Notes: a model not told the origin generated them from the letters alone. DNA of 64,000 nucleotides from Planosporangium spinosum (GCF_049999945.1 NZ_JBLYUB010000026.1:1-64000); one strand, 5' to 3'; counted from the stretch's first letter, positions 45,075 through 53,873 are shown. A program made the numbers and translations.

Positions 45075-45938
45075 GTGGACGCCGTGACGGAGAACCTGGC
45101 GATCGAGGTACGCGGCCTGCGCAAGGCGTACGGCGCGACCGTCGCCGTGGACGGCCTGGACCTCGCGGTGCCGCGAGGAGAAGTGTTCGCACTGCTCGGC
45201 CCGAACGGCGCGGGGAAGACCACCACCGTGGAGATCCTGGAAGGCTTCCGGCGGGCCGACGGCGGTGAGGTGCGGGTACTGGGTGCCGACCCGCGCGCCG
45301 CGACCCCCGAGTGGCGCTCGCGGGTCGGCATCGTGCTCCAGAGCACGGGCGAGTTCGAGGAGTTGACGGTCGCGGAGGTGGTCCACCACTTCGCCCGGTA
45401 CTACCGGGACGCCGACGACCCGGACAAGGTGATCGACCGCGTCGGACTGTCCGAGAAGCGCGACGCCCGTACCGAGAAGCTCTCCGGCGGCCAGAAGCGC
45501 CGCCTGGACGTGGCGCTGGGCATCATCGGCCGACCCGAGCTGCTGTTCCTTGACGAGCCCACCACCGGCTTCGACCCCGAGGCGCGCCGGCAGTTCTGGG
45601 AGCTGATCCGGAACCTGACCGCCGCCGGCACCACGATCCTGCTCACCACGCACTACCTGGACGAGGCCGAGGCCCTCGCCGACCGGGTGGGGGTGATCGC
45701 GCGGGGCCGGATGGTGGCCGTCGCCGCGCCGGCCGACCTCGGCGACCGGCGTACCGCCATGGCGACGGTGAGCTGGCGGGGCCCGGAGGGGCCGGAGTCG
45801 GAGCTCACCCACACGCCCACGGCGGTGGTGGCCGCGCTGGCCGAGCGGTTCGGCGGCGAGGTGCCCGGACTGACGGTGACCCGGCCCACGCTCGAAGACA
45901 TCTACCTCACCATGATCGGCAAGGAGGAAGCCGAATGA
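45075..45938 (+). CDS. ABC-2 type exporter, ATP-binding protein
   Basis: About 287 residues of the DrrA/CcmA type: Walker A GPNGAGKTT, signature LSGGQKRR, Walker B LLFLDEPTTGFDP, His-loop TTHYLDEAEALADR. It supplies energy to the membrane partner encoded next. GTG 45075 and GTG 45084 are both possible starts (GAGA lies upstream of the first). The stop overlaps the permease start in ATGA. Drug or lipid export is the usual role, but no substrate evidence is present. Confidence 0.9.
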   Translation: MDAVTENLAIEVRGLRKAYGATVAVDGLDLAVPRGEVFALLGPNGAGKTTTVEILEGFRRADGGEVRVLGADPRAATPEWRSRVGIVLQSTGEFEELTVAEVVHHFARYYRDADDPDKVIDRVGLSEKRDARTEKLSGGQKRRLDVALGIIGRPELLFLDEPTTGFDPEARRQFWELIRNLTAAGTTILLTTHYLDEAEALADRVGVIARGRMVAVAAPADLGDRRTAMATVSWRGPEGPESELTHTPTAVVAALAERFGGEVPGLTVTRPTLEDIYLTMIGKEEAE

Positions 45939-46768
45939 CCACGGTCGCCGACCGAGCGGGCACCCGTACGGCGGGCCGGCGCCCCGGAGCGCTCTCCCTG
46001 GGCCTGAGCCGGGGCGGCCTGGAGCTCAAGCAGTTCTTCCGCACCCGGGCGTACCTGATCTTCACGATCCTCTTCCCGGTCGTCATCGTTCTGATCTTCG
46101 GCACGGCGTTCCGGGGGTCGGCGGGCGGCGGCGTCACGCTGAGCCAGTACTTCGTGACCGGCATGATCGCCTCGGGCCTGCTCGCGACCGGGTTCCAGAA
46201 CCTGGCGATCCAGATCCCCATCGAGCGCGGCCGGGGCGTGTTGAAGCGGCTGGTCGGTACGCCGATGCCACGGTCGGCATACTTCATCGGCAAGATCGTG
46301 ATGGTACTGGTGATCAGCGCCATCTCGACCGCGGTCCTGCTGGCCATGGCGGTCGGCTTCTACGGCCTGTCGCTGCCGGCCACCCCGGCGAAGTGGCTCA
46401 CGTTCGCCTGGGTCAGCCTGCTCGGCGTCATCGCCTGCACCCTGCTCGGCATCGCGTACTCGTCGCTGGCCCGTACCGGCCGCGCCGCTCCCTCGATGAC
46501 GACGCCGGTGGCACTGGTACTCCAGCTCATCTCCGGGGTGTTCTTCGTCTACACCAGCCTGCCTGGCTGGATGCAGCAGATCGCGGCGCTGTTCCCACTG
46601 AAGTGGATCGCCCAGGGACTGCGGTCGGTGTTCCTCCCCGACTCGTACGCCCGACAGGAGGTGGCGCACTCCTGGGAGCTTGGCCGGGTCGCGATCGTGC
46701 TGGGCGCGTGGTGCGTCGGCGGCCTGATCCTGTGCCTGTTGACGTTCCGCTGGACCGAGCGCGACTGA
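45935..46768 (+). CDS. ABC-2 type exporter, permease
   Basis: 277 residues with six hydrophobic segments (for example YLIFTILFPVVIVLIFGTAF, MVLVISAISTAVLLAMAVG, PVALVLQLISGVFFVYTSLP) and the ABC-2 membrane family pattern ending WELGRVAIVLGAWCVGGLILCL. It overlaps the ATPase gene by 4 nt and is surely co-expressed. Convergent with the reductase gene. Substrate unknown. Confidence 0.9.
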   Translation: MTTVADRAGTRTAGRRPGALSLGLSRGGLELKQFFRTRAYLIFTILFPVVIVLIFGTAFRGSAGGGVTLSQYFVTGMIASGLLATGFQNLAIQIPIERGRGVLKRLVGTPMPRSAYFIGKIVMVLVISAISTAVLLAMAVGFYGLSLPATPAKWLTFAWVSLLGVIACTLLGIAYSSLARTGRAAPSMTTPVALVLQLISGVFFVYTSLPGWMQQIAALFPLKWIAQGLRSVFLPDSYARQEVAHSWELGRVAIVLGAWCVGGLILCLLTFRWTERD

Positions 46769-46813
46769 AAGCGACGTCGGAAGACCACCCGGGCTGTCAC
46801 CGGTAGCGGGTGA

Positions 46814-47875
46814 TCAGGCGAACTGTGGCGCGCGGGACTCGTGGCACGGTTCGACGGAGATGTGCGCGGACAGCGCGCGGAGGAAGTCGGGCGCGTCGAA
46901 GATCTTGCCGGCGGAGGCGACGCCGCTCGCCCTGGTCTGGCCGCCGAGGACGCGATGGACCGCTTCGACCGCCAGCGGTGCGCTGATGGCGTAGATGTCC
47001 TGTCCGCTGGCGACGACGCGTCGTCGCGTGTCGCCGGAGCGCACGATGACGTCGACGGTGAACGTCTGCGCGGACCGGCCACGCTCGTCGACCGCGGTCG
47101 GTGCGGGCGTGTCCGCAGCGGCCAGGTCCCTGGCCGCGTCGGTGGTCATGTACGTGCGCACCTCCGGGATGGACAGGTGGCTGGGTACGGTGACGACGTC
47201 GGCCATCGTGAACTCGCCGAGGACGGTCCGGGGGCCGACCGGAGCGGGGAAGTCCCATTCCAGGGTCGGCAGGTCGCGCTCGTCGACGTAGTACTCCAGC
47301 CGGCCGCCGGTGTAGCGGACGCGTTGGCCATCGCGCCGCTGGCGGGAGACAACGCCGGAGGCGAGGGTCCCGGCCGTGGGGTGCCAACTGCTCAGTCCGT
47401 ACGCGACGTGCGCCTCGTCGGCCGCCGTCCAGTCGCCCATCGCCGTCGTGACCAGCAGATCGCCGAGTCCGCCGTAGAAGGCCATCGCCGGGACCACCGC
47501 GACGCCCGCGGCCCGAGCGCGCTCGGTGAAGTGCGTGAACGTGTCGACGTTGGCCTCGATCTCGGCCGCCACGTCCACGTACGGGACCCCGGTGCGCAGG
47601 GCGGCCCCGATCACGGGGGCCGCGGTCGAGGCGAACGGGCCGGCGCAGTTGATGACCGCGGCCGCGCCGGTCAATGCCCGGTCGAGCGAGGCCGGATCGT
47701 CGACCGACGCCACCCGGTACTCGAGCCCCGGATGCGACGCCGCCAGCGCCTGGAGCCTGCCCGCGTCGCGACCGAGGAGAAGCGGGACGAACCCGCGATC
47801 GCGCAACTCCGTCACCACGAACCGCCCGGTGTGTCCGTACGCGCCGAACACCGCCACGGTCTGATCCGAACCCAT
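46814..47875 (-). CDS. Saccharopine-dehydrogenase-like NAD(P)-binding oxidoreductase
   Basis: 353 residues. The Rossmann start is VAVFGAYGHTGRFV, followed by ALTGAAAVINCAGPF and GVPYVDVAAEIE, typical of the saccharopine dehydrogenase NADP-binding group (including trans-acting enoyl reductases). It is unlikely to make lysine. ATG 47875 has GGAGGA 6-7 nt upstream. It is divergent from a GlxA-type regulator gene across about 100 bp, so that regulator may control it. Confidence 0.87.
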   Translation of the reverse strand: MGSDQTVAVFGAYGHTGRFVVTELRDRGFVPLLLGRDAGRLQALAASHPGLEYRVASVDDPASLDRALTGAAAVINCAGPFASTAAPVIGAALRTGVPYVDVAAEIEANVDTFTHFTERARAAGVAVVPAMAFYGGLGDLLVTTAMGDWTAADEAHVAYGLSSWHPTAGTLASGVVSRQRRDGQRVRYTGGRLEYYVDERDLPTLEWDFPAPVGPRTVLGEFTMADVVTVPSHLSIPEVRTYMTTDAARDLAAADTPAPTAVDERGRSAQTFTVDVIVRSGDTRRRVVASGQDIYAISAPLAVEAVHRVLGGQTRASGVASAGKIFDAPDFLRALSAHISVEPCHESRAPQFA

Positions 47876-47965
47876 CCGCTGTTCCTCCGTGCTCCTCGAA
47901 AGATCGACGAGGAGATCCTCTCCGCAGCGGTCGGCCCGGACGAGTGTCTGGAACGCCATGCCCCA

Positions 47966-47971
47966 TACAAT
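47966..47971 (+). promoter_or_regulatory. -10 element (TACAAT), probable leaderless start
   Basis: A near-perfect -10 hexamer ends seven bases before ATG 47979, with no ribosome-binding site. Confidence 0.6.
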
Positions 47972-47978
47972 TTCGGAC

Positions 47979-48935
47979 ATGGCCACTGTCGCGCTCGCCG
48001 CCACCGACGGGATGCTGCACTTCGAGCTCGCCACGGCCTGCGAGATCTTCGTCCGCGACCCCTCCGGCCTGGCCGACCCGTGGTACGACCTCGTGGTCTG
48101 CGGCCCGGGCCCGGTCCGGATCGGCAGATTCCGGATGGAACCTGACGACGGGCTGGACCGGCTCGCCCGCGCCGACACCGTGATCATCCCTGCCGTGGCG
48201 GACGTCGACGCGGACGTGCCAGCCGACCTGCTCGACGCCGTCCGCGCGGCCCACGAGGCGGGCGCCCGGATGGTCTCGCTGTGCACCGGTGCGTTCGTGC
48301 TGGCCGCCGCCGGGGTGCTGGACGGGCTGCGCGCGACCACGCACTGGGCCCACACCGAGGCGCTGGCCGCCCGCTATCCCCGGGTGACGGTCGACCCGGA
48401 CGTGCTCTACGTCGACAACGGCACCGTGCTCGCCTCCGCCGGCAAAGCCGCCGCGATCGACCTGTGCCTGCACCTGATCCGCCGGGACCACGGCTCGACG
48501 GTCGCCAACGCCGTCGCCCGCCGCCTGGTCGTGCCGCCGCATCGCGCCGGCGGCCAGGCCCAGTTCGTCACCACCCCGGTGCCGGCCTGCGACGACCATC
48601 CCCTCGCCGACCTGTTCCCCTGGGCGATGCAACGGTTGGACCGTCCGTTGACCGTGGAGGACCTGGCTCGCCGGGCGAACATGAGCTCGCGCAACCTGGG
48701 CCGCCACTTCAAGGCGGTGACGGGCACCACCCCGCTGCAATGGTTGTCGACGCAGCGGATCCGCCGGGCCCAGGAGCTGCTGGAGAACACCGACGACAGC
48801 ATCGACGCCATCGCGGAGGCGGCCGGCATGGGAACCGCCACGACGCTGCGCCGGCACTTCAACCGCACCGTCGGTGTGTCTCCGGACGCCTACCGTCGCA
48901 CCTTCCGCAGCGCCCGGCCCTCATCAGAGTCGTGA
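47979..48935 (+). CDS. GlxA-family AraC-type transcriptional regulator
   Basis: 318 residues: a DJ-1/PfpI-like sensor domain (MATVALAATDGMLHFELA; nucleophile-elbow Cys in SLCTGAFVLAAAG) and a C-terminal AraC DNA-binding domain with two helix-turn-helix units (TVEDLARRANMSSRNLGRHF; DSIDAIAEAAGMGTATTLRRHF, given in part). The ligand is unknown. The most likely target is the divergent reductase gene. ATG 47979 was chosen as the normal family start and because the TACAAT element gives a leaderless transcript from it. Confidence 0.9.
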   Translation: MATVALAATDGMLHFELATACEIFVRDPSGLADPWYDLVVCGPGPVRIGRFRMEPDDGLDRLARADTVIIPAVADVDADVPADLLDAVRAAHEAGARMVSLCTGAFVLAAAGVLDGLRATTHWAHTEALAARYPRVTVDPDVLYVDNGTVLASAGKAAAIDLCLHLIRRDHGSTVANAVARRLVVPPHRAGGQAQFVTTPVPACDDHPLADLFPWAMQRLDRPLTVEDLARRANMSSRNLGRHFKAVTGTTPLQWLSTQRIRRAQELLENTDDSIDAIAEAAGMGTATTLRRHFNRTVGVSPDAYRRTFRSARPSSES

Positions 48936-48985
48936 TCACCATCCGGTCGGCGGCCTGACGGCTTCGCGACCAGCGACCGGTCCGC

Positions 48986-49033
48986 GATCCTGGACACCTG
49001 GGCCGCCCATGGACGGTCCAGGTGTCCAGGATC
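48986..49033. terminator. GATC-bounded hairpin between convergent genes (copy i)
   Basis: Perfect 16-bp arms GATCCTGGACACCTGG (48986-49001) and complement (49018-49033), 16-nt loop, between the convergent stops at 48935 and 49043. Confidence 0.82.
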
Positions 49034-49042
49034 CGCGAGAGG

Positions 49043-49891
49043 TCAGTAGCTGTAGAACCCGCGCCCCGTCTTCCGGCCCAGGTCGCCGGCGGTGACCATG
49101 CGCGCCAGCAGCTCCGGCGGGAAGAACTTCTCGTCCGCGGTGTCGTTGTAGATGTTCTTCGTCGCGTGCAGCAGCACGTCGACGCCGGTCAGGTCGGTGG
49201 TCGCCAGCGGCCCCATCGGGTGGCCGAAGCCGAGCCTGCAGGCGGTGTCGAGGTCCTCGGGGCTGACCACGCCGCTCTCCACCAGCTTGACCGCCTCCAC
49301 CACGAGCGCGGAGATGAGCCGGGTGGTTACGAAGCCGGCGATGTCGCGGTTGACCACGATGCAGGTCTTGCCGATCTCCTCGGCGAAGGCCCGCGCCCGG
49401 GCCAGTGCCTCGTCGGACGTCTTGTAGCCGCGCACCAGCTCGCAGAGCTTCATCATCGGTACCGGCGAGAAGAAGTGGGTACCCACGACCGACTCGGGCC
49501 GCGACGTCGCCGCGGCGATCTGGGTGACCGGGATGGCCGAGGTGTTCGTCGCCAGTACCGCGTCGGCCTTGCAGATCCGGTCCAGCTCGCGGAAGACCTC
49601 CTGCTTGATGTCGAGGCGCTCGAACACCGCCTCCACGACGATGTCCGCGTCGGCGGCCGCCTCCAGGTCGGTGGTCGGCGTGATCCGGCCCAGCGCCGCC
49701 TCGACGTCGTCACCACTGATCGCGCCCTTGCCGGCGAACTTCTCCAGCGACTTACGGATACCCGCCAAGCCGCGCTGTACGGCCGCGTCGTCCAGGTCAC
49801 GCAGGGTGACCTCCCAGCCCGCCGCTGCGGCGACCTGAGCGATCCCGGACCCCATCAGACCGGCCCCGATGACCGCCAGTCGACCCGCCAT
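49043..49891 (-). CDS. hbd: 3-hydroxybutyryl-CoA dehydrogenase
   Basis: 282 residues, single-domain form. Rossmann motif VIGAGLMGSGIAQ, NTSAIPVT, catalytic His in GTHFFSPVPMMKL, Glu in CELVRG, and LGRKTGRGFYSY at the end. It reduces acetoacetyl-CoA to 3-hydroxybutyryl-CoA between the thiolase and crotonyl-CoA steps. ATG 49891 has GGGAGGG about 8 nt upstream. The best operator-like palindrome of the window lies 84 bp upstream. Confidence 0.95.
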   Translation of the reverse strand: MAGRLAVIGAGLMGSGIAQVAAAAGWEVTLRDLDDAAVQRGLAGIRKSLEKFAGKGAISGDDVEAALGRITPTTDLEAAADADIVVEAVFERLDIKQEVFRELDRICKADAVLATNTSAIPVTQIAAATSRPESVVGTHFFSPVPMMKLCELVRGYKTSDEALARARAFAEEIGKTCIVVNRDIAGFVTTRLISALVVEAVKLVESGVVSPEDLDTACRLGFGHPMGPLATTDLTGVDVLLHATKNIYNDTADEKFFPPELLARMVTAGDLGRKTGRGFYSY

Positions 49892-49975
49892 GTGCACACC
49901 CTCCCTCGTCGGTGACGCCGCACCGGTACCGCCGTCGGACGTGGGTGGTCACCGGAACGGAGTGCTCGTCAGGCA

Positions 49976-49993
49976 CCTTACCGGCCGTTAAGG
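49976..49993. promoter_or_regulatory. Operator-like palindrome upstream of hbd
   Basis: CCTTACC GGCC GTTAAGG, one mismatch between arms; the closest match to the consensus CCTTAAC-N4-GTTAAGG in the window. Confidence 0.65.
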
Positions 49994-50138
49994 CAAGCCT
50001 CGGCGAGAGCCCGGCGGGACGCCGGGAAAGCCCGGCGGTCGCCTCAGCGGCGTTCCGACGCCTGAGCAACGTTGCGACGTCGGGGCGACGTCCTGACGTC
50101 GGGGCAAAGTCCTACAGACGCGGCATGCGCCGGCCGAC

Positions 50139-50600
50139 ATGGATGGAGAGCAGATATGGCCGCTCACTGAAGCGAAAAACCACCGACGGGCTGTTGCTGT
50201 GCTCTTCTACGTCATCCTCTACGGTCTGGCGGCGCTGATCGCGCTCGCCACCGGTGTCGCGGTCGCCATGATCGTGCGGACGGTCACCGACGCCCATCAG
50301 GCCCGGACCGTCCGGCGGCCGTCGCCGCACCCGGCCCCGCGCCCGGCCAGACGCCCCGCACCGCGCCCGGCCCGGCGGCCGTCGCCGCACCCGACCGGGT
50401 GGGCCCCGTTCGACGACTACGGCCTGCTGCGCACCGTCGTCCTCGTCGAGCGTGCCGACACCGCCCGATCGATCCGTGAACTGCTCACCGCCGGCGGGAT
50501 CCGTTCGACCAGCGCCACAGGCCCCGACGGGCTGATCCGCATCCTGGTCTTCCCCACCGAGTACGAGACGGCCCGCCGCATGGTGAGCTGGGTCCTCTAG
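50139..50600 (+). CDS. Small membrane protein with Pro/Arg linker
   Basis: 153 residues: one membrane helix (VLFYVILYGLAALIALATGVA), then a Pro/Arg/His linker encoded by a near repeat (CGGCCGTCGCCGCACCC occurs twice), then a 60-residue soluble domain (TVVLVERADTARSIRELLTAGGI, FPTEYETARRM) that resembles the DUF2007 signal-transducing-like fold. Function unknown. It starts at ATG 50139 without an obvious ribosome-binding site. Its end lies only 9 bp from the convergent murA stop. Confidence 0.72.
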   Translation: MDGEQIWPLTEAKNHRRAVAVLFYVILYGLAALIALATGVAVAMIVRTVTDAHQARTVRRPSPHPAPRPARRPAPRPARRPSPHPTGWAPFDDYGLLRTVVLVERADTARSIRELLTAGGIRSTSATGPDGLIRILVFPTEYETARRMVSWVL

Positions 50601-50609
50601 GGGTCGACG

Positions 50610-51896
50610 TCAGAAGCCGAACTGCTCCTCCTCGGGGGCGCTGACCCGCTCCACCGGCACCCCCAGCGCCCGCAGGTCGGCCACGAAGTCCGGGTACCCC
50701 CGGTCGATGTGGTAGACCTCGGCGACCTCGGTGACCCCCTCGGCGCAGAGGCCGGCGATGACGAGACCGGCCCCGGCGCGAATGTCGGTGGCCCGTACCG
50801 GCGCGCCGGACAGGCGCTCCCGGCCCCGTACGACCGCATGGTGCCCGTCGGTCCGGATGTCGGCACCCAGCCGTGACATCTCGTTGATGAACGAGAACCG
50901 GCCGTCGAAGATGTTCTCGGTCACCAGCGACACGCCCTCGCTCACCGAGGCCAGCCCGATCGCCATGGGCAGCAGGTCAGTGGCGAACCCGGGGAACGGC
51001 AGCGTGACGACGTCGACCGCCCTGGGGCGCTGCTCCATCCGTACCCGGAACCGGCCCACCCCCGCGTCCACCTGCGCTCCCGCGTTGGTGAGCTTGTCCA
51101 GGGCGATCTCCAGATGGCTGGGCTCGGCGCCGAGGACCGTCACGTCGCCCTGGGTCATCGCCGCGCCGAAGGCCCAGGTACCGGCGACGATGCGGTCGCC
51201 GACGGTGCGGTGGGTGACCGGTTCGAGCCGGTCCACGCCCTCGATGGTCAACTGCGACGTGCCAGCTCCGTCGATCTTGGCGCCCATCGCGGTCAGCATG
51301 TCGCAGATGTCGACGATCTCCGGCTCCCGCGCCGCGTTGTCGATCTCGGTCGTCCCCTTGGCCAGCACCGCGGCCATCAGCAGGTTCTCGGTGGCACCGA
51401 CGCTGGGGAAGTCGAGCCAGATGGTGGCGCCGTGCAGCCGGGGCGCCGAGGCGATGACGAAGCCGTGTTCGCTGGTCACCTCCGCGCCCATCCGGCGCAG
51501 ACCGTCGATGTGCATGTCCAGGCCGCGGGAGCCGATCGCGTCGCCACCGGGGTAGGCCACCCTGGCGTACCCGCAGCGCGCCGCGAGCGGACCGAGCACG
51601 CAGATCGAGGCGCGCAGCTTGCGCACGAGGTCGTAGTCGGCCTCGCTGCCCAGCGCCTCCGGGACGTCAATGACGGCCTGGTGGTCGTCGAGCGCCACCT
51701 CGCAGCCCAGCCGGCGCAGCACCTCCGCCATGATCGCGATGTCGGTGATGCGTGGCACGTTGGTCACCACGTTCCGCCCCGACGCGAGCAACGCCGCGGC
51801 CATCAGCTTGAGCGCGGAGTTCTTCGCGCCCACCACCGGAACGTCGCCAGCCAGGCGAGCACCACCCACCACACGGATCAGGTCCACGCCGGCCAT
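50610..51896 (-). CDS. murA: UDP-N-acetylglucosamine 1-carboxyvinyltransferase (MurA)
   Basis: 428 residues. It transfers enolpyruvate from PEP to UDP-GlcNAc, the first committed step of peptidoglycan synthesis. GAKNSALKLMAAALL gives the Lys-Asn substrate site, and PGGDAIGSRGLDMH contains Asp119 where most bacteria have the fosfomycin-reactive Cys. Mycobacterial MurA has the same Cys-to-Asp change, which makes it resistant to fosfomycin. ATG 51896 is divergent from the pduO gene across only 29 bp, so their promoters must overlap. Confidence 0.96.
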   Translation of the reverse strand: MAGVDLIRVVGGARLAGDVPVVGAKNSALKLMAAALLASGRNVVTNVPRITDIAIMAEVLRRLGCEVALDDHQAVIDVPEALGSEADYDLVRKLRASICVLGPLAARCGYARVAYPGGDAIGSRGLDMHIDGLRRMGAEVTSEHGFVIASAPRLHGATIWLDFPSVGATENLLMAAVLAKGTTEIDNAAREPEIVDICDMLTAMGAKIDGAGTSQLTIEGVDRLEPVTHRTVGDRIVAGTWAFGAAMTQGDVTVLGAEPSHLEIALDKLTNAGAQVDAGVGRFRVRMEQRPRAVDVVTLPFPGFATDLLPMAIGLASVSEGVSLVTENIFDGRFSFINEMSRLGADIRTDGHHAVVRGRERLSGAPVRATDIRAGAGLVIAGLCAEGVTEVAEVYHIDRGYPDFVADLRALGVPVERVSAPEEEQFGF

Positions 51897-51912
51897 CGTA
51901 GAGCGGGATCCG

Positions 51913-51918
51913 TACCCT
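51913..51918 (+). promoter_or_regulatory. -10 element of pduO, probable leaderless start
   Basis: TACCCT seven bases before ATG 51926, without a ribosome-binding site. Confidence 0.5.
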
Positions 51919-51925
51919 TGCAGAC

Positions 51926-52504
51926 ATGGCCATCCACCTGACCCGCATCTACACCAAAACCGGCGACGACGGTACGACCGGACTGGGCGACTTCAGCCGG
52001 GTACTCAAGACCGACCCGCGGATCGCCGCCTACGCCGACGCCGAGGAGTGCAACGCGGCGCTGGGCGTGGCGCTCGCACTCGGGCAGCTCCCCGACGACG
52101 TACGCCGCGTCGTCACCGTCGTGCAGAACGACCTGTTCGACGTCGGGGCCGACCTGTGCACCCCGATCGTGCCCGAGCCGGAGTACCCGCCGCTGCGGAT
52201 CACCGAGGACTACACCACCCGGCTGGAGGGCTGGTGTGACGAGTACAACGCCCGGCTGTCCAAGCTGGACTCGTTCATCCTGCCCGGCGGCACCCCCGGG
52301 GCGGCGCTGCTGCACGTCGCGCGGGTGGTGTGCCGGCGGGCGGAGCGCTCGGCGTGGGCGGTGGTCGAGGCCGCCCCGGAGCGGACCAACCCGTTGACGG
52401 CCAAGTACCTCAACCGCCTGTCGGACCTGTTGTTCATCCTGTGCCGGGTGGCCAATCCGGACGGTGACGTGAAGTGGGTACCGGGTGGTGAGCGGCATGC
52501 CTAG
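51926..52504 (+). CDS. pduO: Cob(I)alamin adenosyltransferase, PduO type
   Basis: 192 residues. The ATP site motif is TKTGDDGTTGLG, followed by VCRRAERSAW (Arg and Glu active-site residues) and LNRLSDLLF. It makes adenosylcobalamin, the cofactor of IcmA and MeaA encoded in this window. Members also deliver the cofactor directly to mutases. The start is probably leaderless. A perfect 24-bp hairpin follows 9 bp after the stop. Confidence 0.95.
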   Translation: MAIHLTRIYTKTGDDGTTGLGDFSRVLKTDPRIAAYADAEECNAALGVALALGQLPDDVRRVVTVVQNDLFDVGADLCTPIVPEPEYPPLRITEDYTTRLEGWCDEYNARLSKLDSFILPGGTPGAALLHVARVVCRRAERSAWAVVEAAPERTNPLTAKYLNRLSDLLFILCRVANPDGDVKWVPGGERHA

Positions 52505-52513
52505 CGTCCTCCC

Positions 52514-52567
52514 CATGATCGCGGAAACTCTCCCGTGCCGGAACACGGGAGAGTTTCCGCGATCATG
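52514..52567. terminator. Perfect 24-bp GATC-bounded hairpin (copy c) covering a start codon
   Basis: 24-nt arms 52514-52537 and 52544-52567 pair without a mismatch around a 6-nt loop (CCGGAA). The last three bases are the ATG of the downstream VOC gene. It is the strongest hairpin in the window and would stop transcription and/or hide the start codon. Confidence 0.85.
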
Positions 52568-52963
52568 AGTGGTGGCATCCACCACGTCGAGCTGTGGGTG
52601 CCCGACCTCGAGCGGGCGGAGACCAGCTGGGGCTGGCTGCTGACCGCTCTCGGGTGGCAGCCGTACCAGCACTGGGACGCCGGCCGCTCGTGGCGGTACG
52701 GAGACGGGTACGTCGTGATCGAACGGTCGCCGGCGCTGACCGCGGTCGCGCACGACCGGCTACGCCCCGGCCTCAACCACCTGGCGCTGCACGCCGGCCC
52801 ACCGGCCCGGGTGGACGCCCTGGTCGCCGAGTCGGCCGGGTACGGCTGGTCGCCGCTGTTCGCCGGCCGGTACCCGTACGCCGGCGGCCCCGACCACTAC
52901 GCCGCCTACCTGGCCGACCGGGACGGGTTCGAGGTGGAACTGGTCGCCGACGCGCCCCGCTGA
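52565..52963 (+). CDS. VOC-family (glyoxalase-like) protein
   Basis: 132 residues, two beta-alpha-beta-beta-beta units. Possible metal ligands are His in IHHVEL, His in LNHLALHA and Glu in FEVELVA. Glyoxalase, dioxygenase and resistance proteins share the fold, so no substrate is proposed. ATG 52565 is in the hairpin arm and has no ribosome-binding site; an upstream in-frame start (52535) would be within the hairpin as well. Translation may depend on melting of the hairpin. Confidence 0.78.
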   Translation: MSGGIHHVELWVPDLERAETSWGWLLTALGWQPYQHWDAGRSWRYGDGYVVIERSPALTAVAHDRLRPGLNHLALHAGPPARVDALVAESAGYGWSPLFAGRYPYAGGPDHYAAYLADRDGFEVELVADAPR

Positions 52964-53069
52964 GCGGGACGCCACGCACCGGGGCCACCCGGCCGAAGGG
53001 CCGGAACAGGCCGGCCGGTTCAGCGGCGGAAGGGGTCAGCTGACACAGAGGGTCAACTGGCGCGAAGGG

Positions 53070-53570
53070 TCAGCCGGCTGAGCGGTACGGGCGGCTGCGG
53101 CGCTGCTCGTCCGGGCGCGCCGGCAACGGCCGCGGCGGCCTGAAACGACTCGAGACCGCCCCCGGCGGGGCGGCCTCGAGCCAGGACAGAAAGCCGGTGA
53201 GCGTCGACTCCGCCATGGCGATCTCGACGACGGCCTCGCCGCTGATACAGCGGAGGACCACCCAGTCGGGCGCCAGCACGAGCCGCTCCGGACCGTCCGG
53301 GGTCCGCCGGCTCTCGACCACCACCGAGCGGCGCGACAGCGTGCGCCGGGGCCGGGGCGAGAAGCTGAACATCCGGTACCACCGGAGGTCGTCGCCGGCG
53401 AACCTGCCGATCCCCGGCGACCAGCCCCGACCGGGGACGACGGTGTTGAGCCGCCAGCTCATCTCGATGGTGCCGATGCTCCGGGCGATGACCCCGCGCC
53501 GCAGGAAGAGCAGGGTCAGCGCGAACAGCACGATGAACACACCGATGCCGATCCATTCCAAGATCTTCAC
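53070..53570 (-). CDS. DUF2550-family membrane-anchored protein
   Basis: 166 residues: an N-terminal membrane helix (IGIGVFIVLFALTLLFL) followed by a soluble domain (GDDLRWYRMFSFSPRPRR; LVLAPDWVVLRC). Genes of this family lie directly after atpC in many actinobacteria. GTG 53570 has GGGGA upstream. It is 15 bp from atpC and probably co-transcribed. Function unknown. The C-terminal 30 residues are basic and low complexity. Confidence 0.85.
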   Translation of the reverse strand: MKILEWIGIGVFIVLFALTLLFLRRGVIARSIGTIEMSWRLNTVVPGRGWSPGIGRFAGDDLRWYRMFSFSPRPRRTLSRRSVVVESRRTPDGPERLVLAPDWVVLRCISGEAVVEIAMAESTLTGFLSWLEAAPPGAVSSRFRPPRPLPARPDEQRRSRPYRSAG

Positions 53571-53585
53571 CGGCGTGTCCCCGGA

Positions 53586-53873
53586 TCAGTGCGCCGCGGA
53601 CTCGGTCGCGGCCGGCGCACAGTCCTCGGCGAGGACGGTGACACCCGCTTCCGTCACCGAGAGAAAGCCGCTGGACACGTCGTAGCGCTGTTCTCCACCG
53701 CCGGGGAGCTTGATGCGTACCTGGCTCGGCTCGGCCAGCTGCCCCAGCAACGGAGCGTGACCGGGCATGACGCCGAGCTCACCCTCGGTCGTCCGGGCGA
53801 CCAGCATGTCGGCCTCGCCGGACCACACCATCTCCTCGACGGACACGACCTCGACGTGCACCTGACTCGCCAC
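53586..53873 (-). CDS. atpC: ATP synthase epsilon subunit, short form
   Basis: 95 residues covering only the N-terminal beta-sandwich (HVEVVSVEEMVWSGEADMLVA, EGELGVMPGHAPLLGQL, FLSVTEAGVTVLAED). The C-terminal two-helix domain, inhibitory in many bacteria and present in the roughly 120-residue mycobacterial and Streptomyces proteins, is missing. GTG 53873 has GGAG upstream. Unusually it is separated from atpD by 222 bp with a terminator-like hairpin, so it may have its own promoter; TACACT near 53908 is a candidate -10. Confidence 0.93.
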   Translation of the reverse strand: MASQVHVEVVSVEEMVWSGEADMLVARTTEGELGVMPGHAPLLGQLAEPSQVRIKLPGGGEQRYDVSSGFLSVTEAGVTVLAEDCAPAATESAAH

